5,130 bases of DNA from Bacillota bacterium (lineage in GTDB: Bacteria; Bacillota; Clostridia; Acetivibrionales; DSM-2933): NCBI GenBank assembly GCA_023441845.1, contig JAEZNF010000372.1, positions 1-5,130 of the forward strand, given 5' to 3'. Under the pieces are notes generated by a model that saw only the letters and a program-made list of their open reading frames with translations, was not told where the DNA came from and ran no database searches. Every line of letters begins with the position of its first letter. The first letter of the stretch is position 1. Shown here one piece after another: positions 1 through 5,130 of the stretch. The position numbers and the translations under genes were made by a program.

Positions 1-503
1 GTATGCACCTTATCACCGGGGTTAATCCTTTCGGGTGAATAACCTACTTTAAAATCCACCCCGCATTTAAGACCGGAGTATTTCTCCAGTATAGGAACGC
101 ATATGTCTTCCGTAACACCAGGGTACACTGTTGATTCAAAGACAACAATGGCTCCCTTTTTCAAGTTCCTGCCCACTATTTCGCTTGCTCCCGTAACAGG
201 TCTTAAATCGGGCGTTTTATCACAGTTTATAGGTGTGGGCACAGCAACTATATGAAACAGTGAATTTTTCAACTCACCTTCATCACATGTAAAATTGACT
301 GATGTTTTGGAAAGTCCTTCATTTCCGACTTCTCCGGTTAAATCAATACCCGTTTTATAATTTTGTATCTTTTCCCTGCTTATGTCAAATCCAATTACAT
401 TGACTTTTTTTGCAAACTCGACTGCCAAAGGCAGACCTACGTAGCCCAATCCAATCACCGACAGGCATTGCCGTTTCTCTTTTATATTATCATAAAGACT
501 CAT
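1..503 (-). CDS. UDP-N-acetylhexosamine 6-dehydrogenase (TviB/WbpO/CapL-type), N-terminal part, cut by the left window edge
   Basis: This gene is predicted to oxidise the C6 hydroxyl of a UDP-N-acetylhexosamine (UDP-GlcNAc or UDP-GalNAc) to a carboxylate with two NAD+, giving a UDP-uronic acid for polysaccharide assembly in the cytoplasm. The 167 residues visible cover the N-terminal NAD-binding domain: GLGYVG at 18-23, the ribose-binding Asp at 40 in VIGFDI, VPTPI at 88-92, ESTVYPG at 123-129 and GYSPERINPGDK at 154-165. The last of these is typical of the TviB/WbpO/CapL branch rather than of UDP-glucose dehydrogenases. The catalytic Cys and the UDP-binding C-terminal domain lie beyond the edge, so activity and exact substrate cannot be judged. 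I chose the ATG at 503 because MSLYDNIK followed by the Rossmann strand is the usual family N-terminus, with a GGGGG site 6 bases upstream. An in-frame ATG at 560 would add 19 residues. The frame has no stop from 608 to 1. It is the last gene seen in the operon. Confidence 0.9.
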   Translation of the reverse strand, partial: MSLYDNIKEKRQCLSVIGLGYVGLPLAVEFAKKVNVIGFDISREKIQNYKTGIDLTGEVGNEGLSKTSVNFTCDEGELKNSLFHIVAVPTPINCDKTPDLRPVTGASEIVGRNLKKGAIVVFESTVYPGVTEDICVPILEKYSGLKCGVDFKVGYSPERINPGDKVH

Positions 504-622
504 TTTATGCCCCCATTTTAAAGAATTAGTCTTCCGGACATCATCAAAAAATCCTGCCATCCCATAAAACTCCAGAAGATTTTCGGATTTTCCTTTTAAT
601 AACGCGATTTATAAACACACTG
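504..622 (-). other. 119-base spacer between the epimerase and dehydrogenase genes
   Basis: This is the longest gap in the window. Read on the minus strand it contains no convincing promoter: a TAAAAT hexamer at 521-516 has no TTGACA-like partner at 16-18 bases and would place the transcript start on the start codon itself. A 7-base inverted repeat (AAAATCC at 591-585 in minus-strand order, GGATTTT at 554-548) is followed by further Ts. However, it has a 30-base loop and few G:C pairs, so it is a poor terminator. The spacer stays open in the dehydrogenase frame from 608 and includes an ATG at 560 preceded by GGAG. Read-through from the epimerase gene into the dehydrogenase gene is the simplest view. 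Confidence 0.6.
510..514 (-). promoter_or_regulatory. Probable ribosome binding site for the dehydrogenase start at 503
   Basis: On the minus strand, TGGGGG ends 6 bases before the ATG at 503. It is a purine run but an imperfect match to GGAGG. A competing GGAG at 573-570 lies 9 bases before an in-frame ATG at 560, so the Shine-Dalgarno evidence alone does not settle the start. The family N-terminus favours 503. Confidence 0.45.
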
Positions 623-1645
623 TTATTTTACACTAAAATAGCCCATATACCAATCAACAAATTTTTCTATACCTTCCTCAATAGAGGTATGGGGTTTAAA
701 TCCAACGTCCCTTATCAAGTCATCCACATCCGCATATGTTTTAAGGACATCACCCTGCTGCAGAGGAAGGTATTCTTTTATGGCTTCCCTTCCCAGCTTC
801 TTTTCAAGTGTGCTGATAAAATCCGACAGTTCGACCGGGTTGTTGTTTCCGATATTGTATATCCTATACGGAGCGCGGCTTGTAGCCGGATCGGGACTAT
901 CACCGTTCCACAATGGATCAGGCTGCGGTATCCTTGGTATCAGCCTTACAATACCCTCAACAATGTCGTCGATGTAAGTGAAATCCCTCATCATCTTACC
1001 ATAATTATATACTTTTATTGGTTTTCCTTCCAGTATTGCTTTTGTAAATAAAAATAGTGCCATATCAGGCCTGCCCCATGGGCCGTATACGGTAAAGAAC
1101 CTGAGCCCTGTGACAGGTATCCCGTACAAATGGCTGTAGGAGTGAGCCATAAGCTCGTTCGCCTTTTTTGTTGCGGCATAGAGGCTTACCGGGTGGTCAA
1201 CATTGTTATGGACCGAAAACGGAATAGCCGTATTGGCGCCATATACTGAGCTTGAAGACGCATATATAAGATGCTCAACCTTGTTATGCCGGCACCCTTC
1301 AAGTATATTTAAAAAGCCTTGAATATTGGAGTCTATATACGCCTTTGGGTTTACCAGGCTGTATCTGACACCGGCTTGCGCAGCCAGGTTTATAACAGTA
1401 CCGGTTTTATGCTTTGCAAATACTTCATTAACTGCCTCAGTATCCTCCAGTGAGGCTTTAACAAAAGAAAATCCGTCCTGATCCTTTAGAATAGCCAGTC
1501 TGGATTCCTTTAGCGAAACATCATAGTAATTATTTAGGTTATCAAGGCCTATAACCTCATAACCTTCCCTTAAAAGCCTGTTTGTCAGGTGAAAACCTAT
1601 AAAGCCGGCACAGCCGGTAAGAAATATCTTTCTGTTTAAAGACAT
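623..1645 (-). CDS. UDP-glucuronate 4-epimerase-like SDR enzyme (CapI/GAE type)
   Basis: This is a 340-residue extended short-chain dehydrogenase/reductase predicted to interconvert UDP-glucuronate and UDP-galacturonate, or the N-acetylated equivalents, by reversible oxidation at C4 with tightly bound NAD+. Visible features in order are TGCAGFIG at 10-17 (the GxxGxxG loop), LDNLNNYYD at 34-42 with Asp35 for the NAD ribose, [11 protein letters not shown] at 86-96 (a hallmark of the GAE/CapI group), the SSSS run at 130-133, and the catalytic YAATK with Tyr156 and Lys160. The length fits the family (about 320-350 residues) and no key residue is missing. I chose the ATG at 1645 over the one at 1663 because a clean GGAGG lies 9 bases before it and [11 protein letters not shown] is a normal family start; the longer form adds only MWRNCK. 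It lies between the AsnB-like gene and a UDP-N-acetylhexosamine dehydrogenase, so it probably acts on a UDP-uronate made by that pathway. Which uronate cannot be read from sequence alone. Confidence 0.93.
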   Translation of the reverse strand: MSLNRKIFLTGCAGFIGFHLTNRLLREGYEVIGLDNLNNYYDVSLKESRLAILKDQDGFSFVKASLEDTEAVNEVFAKHKTGTVINLAAQAGVRYSLVNPKAYIDSNIQGFLNILEGCRHNKVEHLIYASSSSVYGANTAIPFSVHNNVDHPVSLYAATKKANELMAHSYSHLYGIPVTGLRFFTVYGPWGRPDMALFLFTKAILEGKPIKVYNYGKMMRDFTYIDDIVEGIVRLIPRIPQPDPLWNGDSPDPATSRAPYRIYNIGNNNPVELSDFISTLEKKLGREAIKEYLPLQQGDVLKTYADVDDLIRDVGFKPHTSIEEGIEKFVDWYMGYFSVK

Positions 1646-1698
1646 TTTACAATTCCTCCACATATCCCTACTGTATATAATAAAACTTCCAGGTAAAT
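1646..1698 (-). other. 53-base spacer between the asnB-like and epimerase genes
   Basis: This short AT-rich gap carries the epimerase Shine-Dalgarno site. I see no hairpin followed by a T run and no paired -35/-10 hexamers. It is therefore most likely just an operon spacer. Confidence 0.6.
1655..1659 (-). promoter_or_regulatory. Ribosome binding site that decides the epimerase start at 1645
   Basis: The minus strand reads GTGGAGGAATTGTAAAATG. The perfect GGAGG ends 9 bases before the ATG at 1645. It lies inside the short extension that a start at 1663 would require. The ATG at 1663 has only AGGG two bases upstream, which is too close to serve. Confidence 0.75.
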
Positions 1699-3573
1699 CT
1701 ATTTAAAATACCTCAAATACCAATTCTGGAAAACAAACAGCGCCCATAACGGATAGGCATTATTAACCCTTTCGCTGAAATGGTCTTCCAGCAGCTTCTT
1801 TATATAATCAAAATTAAATATCCCCTGTTCAGCTATAAACTCTTCAGCCAGAAGCCCTTGAAGCCTTTCTTTTAAAGGGCCCTTGAACCATTCGCCTATA
1901 GGCACGGCAAAACCGCGCTTTGATTTATTCAATAGTTCATCCGGAATCAGATCCTTAAAAGTATCCTTAAATATATGCTTCTGATCCCTTCCCCTAAGCT
2001 TGTATCCGGAGGGCATTCTAAAGGCCAGTTCCACAATATCCTTATCCAGCAATGGAACCCTGGTCTCAAGTGAATTCAGCATACTCATTCTGTCTACCTT
2101 GACAAGCATGTCACCCTCAAGTACAACTTTAAAATCAGTATATAATGTTTTTGTCAATTCATCAAATGTTTTGTTCTTATAGTAGGTTTCATCGATAAAT
2201 TCAGAGCTTCCCCGGGAAATAAAGTCCCTTTTTAAAAGCTCTTCTGTTTTATTCCCGTTAAAGCCCATGAACATAAGGTTCTTTCTCTTTGTAAAAACAT
2301 CCTGCCCCGCATTTTCAATGACCTTCCGCATTTTCCTTGTCATGGAGCTCCTGTCGGGAAGACTGTATACAAGCCTTTCAAAAACCCGCCTCCTTAAAAA
2401 TGCCGGCACCTTATTATACATATCCGAATAATAATTCACAAGGTATTTGCTGTAGCCTGCAAACAGCTCGTCGCCGGCATCGCCTGTAAGCGCTACTGTT
2501 ACATGCTCTCTGGCAAATTTCGACACAAAATAAGTAGGTATTGACGAAGAATCGGCAAAAGGCTCGTCAAAAGTGTCCAGTATTGTATCAATTTCATCCA
2601 CCGCATCGTTATAATCAAGATAGTGGACATGATGATTTGTTTTATTATTTTGGGCTACTATCTTAGCTCTGTCACTCTCATCAAATTCCTTGATTTTAAA
2701 GCCTATGGTAAATGTCTCAACAGGCTTTGAAGAAAGCCTCGACATTATTCCTACAACAATGCCGGAATCAATCCCGCCGCTTAAAAAAGCCCCCAGCGGA
2801 ACGTCACTTATCATTTTATTCTCAACCGACCGGAACATATACTCACGGAGCTTTTTCTTACATTCTTCGTAGTTATATATCAAGTCACTTTTTTGGCTGT
2901 CTATATCCCAGTACCTTTCGACCTGAAGCATCCCTTCCTTATAGAGTATATAGCTTCCTGACTCAAGCTTGTATATATTTTGAAATATCGTGAGCGGGGC
3001 CGGAATATAGGTTAATGAAAAGTATTGGTTCAAGGCATCAATATTTATTTCCTTTTTAATGTCAAAACACTTTATAATACTCTTGAGCTCGGATGCAAAC
3101 ACAAGCTTTTCTTTATCCGCATAGTAATAAAGCGGCTTTTCGCCAGCCCTGTCTCTTGCAATAAAGAGTTCCTTCTTTAAAATATCATATATTGCAAAGG
3201 CAAACATACCGTTTAATTTATCCGGACAGCCATGGCCGTATTCTTCATAAGCATGCAGAATTGTCTCGGTATCGCTCTTCGTTTTAAATATATGTCCTTT
3301 TGAAATGAGAGATTCCCTGAGCTCCCTGTAGTTATAAATTTCTCCGTTAAAAACAATGACTTTTGTATTGTCTTCGTTATAAATAGGCTGTTTCCCGGTA
3401 CACAGGTCTATGATGGACAGGCGTCTCATACCCAGCGCGGCTTGCGTATCTGCATATTTCCCATCATCGTCAGGTCCGCGGTATTTTATCAGAGAGTTCA
3501 TCCTGTCTATCAAGTTTATATTTTCTTCTATGTTATTGGATTTATTATAAATAAACCCGTTAATTCCGCACAT
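1699..3573 (-). CDS. Glutamine-hydrolysing asparagine synthetase (AsnB) homologue, possible uronic-acid amidotransferase
   Basis: This 624-residue two-domain amidotransferase has both catalytic halves intact. The N-terminal class II glutaminase domain has the nucleophile Cys2 (MCGINGF), RGPDDDG at 32-38, RRLSIID at 50-56, FNGEIYNY at 75-82 and SDTE with Asp101; it releases ammonia from glutamine. The C-terminal synthetase domain has the ATP pyrophosphatase loop SGGIDS at 265-270, DEPFADSS at 336-343, [12 protein letters not shown] at 363-374 and KVDRMSM at 492-498; it adenylates a carboxylate and transfers the ammonia to it. The length is usual for AsnB-like proteins of polysaccharide clusters (about 600-640). 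The family reaction is aspartate to asparagine. Set between glycosyltransferases and uronic-acid genes, amidation of a uronic acid C6 carboxylate is a reasonable alternative, as proposed for WbpS of Pseudomonas aeruginosa O6. The start at 3573 is firm because Cys2 must become N-terminal after Met removal, and GGAGAAGGG lies 7 bases upstream. The gene overlaps the upstream glycosyltransferase by 14 bases. Family certain; substrate open. Confidence 0.95.
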   Translation of the reverse strand: MCGINGFIYNKSNNIEENINLIDRMNSLIKYRGPDDDGKYADTQAALGMRRLSIIDLCTGKQPIYNEDNTKVIVFNGEIYNYRELRESLISKGHIFKTKSDTETILHAYEEYGHGCPDKLNGMFAFAIYDILKKELFIARDRAGEKPLYYYADKEKLVFASELKSIIKCFDIKKEINIDALNQYFSLTYIPAPLTIFQNIYKLESGSYILYKEGMLQVERYWDIDSQKSDLIYNYEECKKKLREYMFRSVENKMISDVPLGAFLSGGIDSGIVVGIMSRLSSKPVETFTIGFKIKEFDESDRAKIVAQNNKTNHHVHYLDYNDAVDEIDTILDTFDEPFADSSSIPTYFVSKFAREHVTVALTGDAGDELFAGYSKYLVNYYSDMYNKVPAFLRRRVFERLVYSLPDRSSMTRKMRKVIENAGQDVFTKRKNLMFMGFNGNKTEELLKRDFISRGSSEFIDETYYKNKTFDELTKTLYTDFKVVLEGDMLVKVDRMSMLNSLETRVPLLDKDIVELAFRMPSGYKLRGRDQKHIFKDTFKDLIPDELLNKSKRGFAVPIGEWFKGPLKERLQGLLAEEFIAEQGIFNFDYIKKLLEDHFSERVNNAYPLWALFVFQNWYLRYFK

Positions 3574-4630
3574 TTTTTATCCCTTCTCCAAAGCTTTCAA
3601 TCATATTTACAAATCTATCTCCCCATACCTGGTAGGTATAATGGTCTTCAACCCGCTTTCTTGCAGCTGAGCCCATACGTTTTCTCAATGCAGTATCGTT
3701 AATAAGCAGCGAAAGATACTTCTCCCACTCATCATTATTGCCGGCAATAAAACCCGTCTCCCCTTGAACCGTGATTTCTTCATTTGCAGGCGCCGGCGAT
3801 GCAACTGTGGGCAAGAAGGACGCCATGTATTGAATAAGCTTAAACCCGCATTTCCCCTTTTCCCATCTGGTATCTAAAAGCGGCATTATGCCAATATCGG
3901 AAGTATAAAGCTCCCTGAATTCATTTTCTTTCGACCACGGGATATACACACAATCAACACCTTCAATCCGGACATCTGCGCCAATAACCTTCAATTTGAA
4001 CCTGTTATTTTCGGCCAGATTCTTAAATATCCGGCGTACAGCATCCAGATAATGCGCTGTTGACGGAGATCCTATCCATACGATGACCGGTACTTTATCT
4101 TCCTTTTCATTCACGCCTACCGTGTCATACTTTGTAATGTCTATTACCGTCGGCAGGTAGACAAGATTTCCTTTAACTATTTCATTCGGGTACCATCTGT
4201 TACCCACTGTGGTCAATACCGCCTTACCCGACAGCCCGTTGATTTTGTTTCCGAATAACAAGCTCTTTATTCTGCTTGATTTGTAGTTGATACTGACAGC
4301 ATCATCATAATCAACCGAATACCTGCACCCCATTAATATTAGCTTCTCAATAAAATAAGGGCAATAGGTAAACAGCTCTTTTTCAATTATTATCATGTCA
4401 TAGAGCTTTTTATTTTTCACTAAAAAAAGCAGCCTGTCCAAAAGACTCCGGAGCATCTTAATTTTACTGTTCCGGCTCTTACTGTACAGATTTTTTACAT
4501 AGCCTTCATATAAGAGAGGCCTGACATGTACCTCATGCCCTCTGTCCTCAAAATACTTAATGTAATTAAAGAGCCTGTACCTGGAGCTTGGACCCTCCCG
4601 GTGGTATTTTGGTAAAAGTAATATCTTCAT
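3560..4630 (-). CDS. Family 4 (GT-B) glycosyltransferase
   Basis: This is a 356-residue cytoplasmic or membrane-associated glycosyltransferase that would transfer a sugar from an activated nucleotide donor to a growing lipid-linked glycan. The N-terminal half opens with MKILLLPKYH and an SSRYR motif at 15-19, typical of a GT4 subgroup found in capsule and O-antigen loci, and has VDYDDA at 106-111. The C-terminal donor-binding half starts at about 181 with VIVWIGSPST (182-191). It carries KGKCGFK at 258-264 followed by LIQYMA, where the usual second Glu of the EX7E motif is replaced by Gln267, as is common in this subgroup. It ends with ASPAPANEE at 277-285. The length is normal and both Rossmann halves are present. 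The start at 4630 has AAGGA 7 bases upstream and overlaps the stop of the preceding glycosyltransferase as ATGA. The 3' end overlaps the asnB-like gene by 14 bases. Donor and acceptor cannot be inferred. Confidence 0.92.
   Translation of the reverse strand: MKILLLPKYHREGPSSRYRLFNYIKYFEDRGHEVHVRPLLYEGYVKNLYSKSRNSKIKMLRSLLDRLLFLVKNKKLYDMIIIEKELFTYCPYFIEKLILMGCRYSVDYDDAVSINYKSSRIKSLLFGNKINGLSGKAVLTTVGNRWYPNEIVKGNLVYLPTVIDITKYDTVGVNEKEDKVPVIVWIGSPSTAHYLDAVRRIFKNLAENNRFKLKVIGADVRIEGVDCVYIPWSKENEFRELYTSDIGIMPLLDTRWEKGKCGFKLIQYMASFLPTVASPAPANEEITVQGETGFIAGNNDEWEKYLSLLINDTALRKRMGSAARKRVEDHYTYQVWGDRFVNMIESFGEGIKNVRN
3581..3589 (-). promoter_or_regulatory. Ribosome binding site of the asnB-like gene, inside the preceding coding region
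   Basis: The minus strand reads GGAGAAGGGATAAAAAATG. The AAGGG part ends 7 bases before the ATG at 3573, and a second GGAG lies just before it. The site lies within the last codons of the family 4 glycosyltransferase, so the asnB-like start is probably translated in step with that gene. Confidence 0.7.
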
Positions 4631-5130
4631 CTTATTTTCCTTATTATGTTCGCTATATCTTTATAAATCATCAAATAGCCCTCAAAAGTCTCTTTAATCT
4701 CCTTTACCGAGCGGTGCAGGACTGCAAGGACCATCCTCATAAAAGGTTCTATAATTAATGTCGCAACAAAATGTATCCATGCACTGAATGGATTAAAATG
4801 CTTAAACCCGTAAATAACCCTGCTTCGCAAAGAATAAAACAGGCGTTTTGCTTTGACCTGTTCGGATGTACCTCCGCCCTTATGGAAAGCACAGGCATCC
4901 GCAATGTATTGAATTTCATAACCAAGCTTGCCTACCCTGTTTGAAAGGTCAAGATCCTCCAGATATACAAAGAATCTCGTATCAAAGCCCTCCAGTTTAT
5001 TAAAAATATTCCTTCTTATAAGGTAGAATGCCCCAATCACATGATCAACCCGTCTTGAGCTTTCATGATCCCATTCTGTCATAAAGTGGCTTCTGAAAAC
5101 ACGCGGAAATATTCTATCCAGACCGAAAAT
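4627..5130 (-). CDS. Family 2 glycosyltransferase (WbbL-like), C-terminal part, cut by the right window edge
   Basis: The last 167 residues of a GT-A fold transferase are visible, and the frame stays open to the right edge. The Met encoded at 5082 is internal: the 16 codons before it (IFGLDRIFPRVFRSHF) have no stop, and 151 residues would be too short for the family (about 290-330). Fragment landmarks are WDHESSRRVDHVIGAF at 20-35, LIRR at 37-40, GFDTRFFVYLEDLDLSNR at 48-65 with the catalytic-site Glu-Asp pair at 58-59, and FHKGGGTS at 82-89. This pattern matches the rhamnosyltransferase-like (WbbL/RfbF) group, though rhamnose as donor is not proved. A hydrophobic stretch at about 115-138, broken by Glu128 and Arg132, may anchor the C-terminus to the membrane. 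The metal-binding DxD and nucleotide-binding N-terminus lie outside the window. The stop overlaps the start of the following family 4 transferase by 4 bases, so the two probably work on the same repeat unit. Confidence 0.9.
   Translation of the reverse strand: MFGLDRIFPRVFRSHFMTEWDHESSRRVDHVIGAFYLIRRNIFNKLEGFDTRFFVYLEDLDLSNRVGKLGYEIQYIADACAFHKGGGTSEQVKAKRLFYSLRSRVIYGFKHFNPFSAWIHFVATLIIEPFMRMVLAVLHRSVKEIKETFEGYLMIYKDIANIIRKIR
4638..4642 (-). promoter_or_regulatory. Ribosome binding site of the family 4 glycosyltransferase
   Basis: AAGGA on the minus strand ends 7 bases before the ATG at 4630. It lies inside the 3' end of the upstream family 2 glycosyltransferase, and the two reading frames overlap as ATGA. 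Translational coupling of the two transferases is likely. Confidence 0.65.

Noticed and set aside
511..545. Possible promoter before the dehydrogenase (TAAAAT hexamer at 521-516)
   Set aside because: No -35-like hexamer lies at 16-18 bases. The closest TTGATG is about 21 bases away, and the transcript would start on or next to the start codon.
548..591. Inverted repeat AAAATCC/GGATTTT followed by Ts, as a possible terminator or attenuator in the 119-base spacer
   Set aside because: The stem is only 7 bases, mostly A:T, with a 30-base loop. A functional intrinsic terminator would need a tighter G:C-rich stem next to the T run.
689..1051. Plus-strand open frame of 120 codons, with a shorter one nested at 780-977
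   Set aside because: It lies entirely opposite the epimerase, whose minus-strand reading carries all the family motifs. The plus-strand translation is low-complexity in character, rich in Ile, Tyr, Phe and Cys, with no recognisable domain. It is a shadow frame.
1646..1663. Epimerase start at the ATG at 1663 (six extra residues, MWRNCK)
   Set aside because: The extension would contain the GGAGG site that serves the ATG at 1645, and the upstream ATG lacks a properly spaced ribosome binding site.
2690..2993. Plus-strand open frames opposite the AsnB-like gene (also 2000-2182 and 3442-3702)
   Set aside because: They are antisense to conserved synthetase and glutaminase motifs (3442-3702 also runs into the family 4 transferase gene), show no domain, and sit where the minus strand is clearly coding.
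4627..5082. A complete 151-residue protein starting at the ATG at 5082
   Set aside because: The frame continues without a stop to the right edge, and the residues before the Met fit a family 2 glycosyltransferase. The ATG is internal and the gene is only partly in view.

Overview
The window is a fully coding, single-direction stretch of a surface-polysaccharide (capsule, S-layer glycan or O-antigen-like) biosynthesis locus. Every supported gene is on the minus strand, so transcription runs from the right end to the left end. The DNA is moderately AT-rich, uses many ATA, AGA and AAA codons, and has strong purine-rich Shine-Dalgarno sites before most starts. This suits a low- to mid-GC Firmicute, probably a clostridial lineage. 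That assignment is inference from base composition and protein style; nothing here is a taxonomic marker.

Layout in transcription order: (1) 5130-4627, the C-terminal part of a family 2 glycosyltransferase, whose 5' end lies beyond the window; (2) 4630-3560, a complete family 4 glycosyltransferase, joined to gene 1 by an ATGA overlap; (3) 3573-1699, a complete glutamine-hydrolysing asparagine synthetase (AsnB) homologue that overlaps gene 2 by 14 bases; (4) 1645-623, a complete UDP-glucuronate 4-epimerase-like SDR enzyme (CapI/GAE type), 53 bases downstream of gene 3; (5) 503-1, the N-terminal 167 residues of a UDP-N-acetylhexosamine 6-dehydrogenase (TviB/WbpO/CapL type), 119 bases downstream of gene 4 and cut by the left edge.

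The genes can be read together as follows. The dehydrogenase oxidises C6 of a UDP-sugar to make a UDP-uronic acid, and the epimerase inverts C4 of a UDP-uronate (glucuronate or N-acetylglucosaminuronate to the galacto form). The two glycosyltransferases add sugars to a lipid-linked repeat unit. The AsnB-like protein is most interesting in this setting: rather than making free asparagine, it may convert the C6 carboxylate of a uronic acid to an amide (uronamide), as proposed for WbpS in Pseudomonas aeruginosa O6. That role is a hypothesis from context.

No RNA gene, mobile element, CRISPR array, convincing promoter or terminator was found. The locus looks like an ordinary member of a well-known class with one biochemically interesting combination of genes; I do not see clear evidence of an undescribed system.
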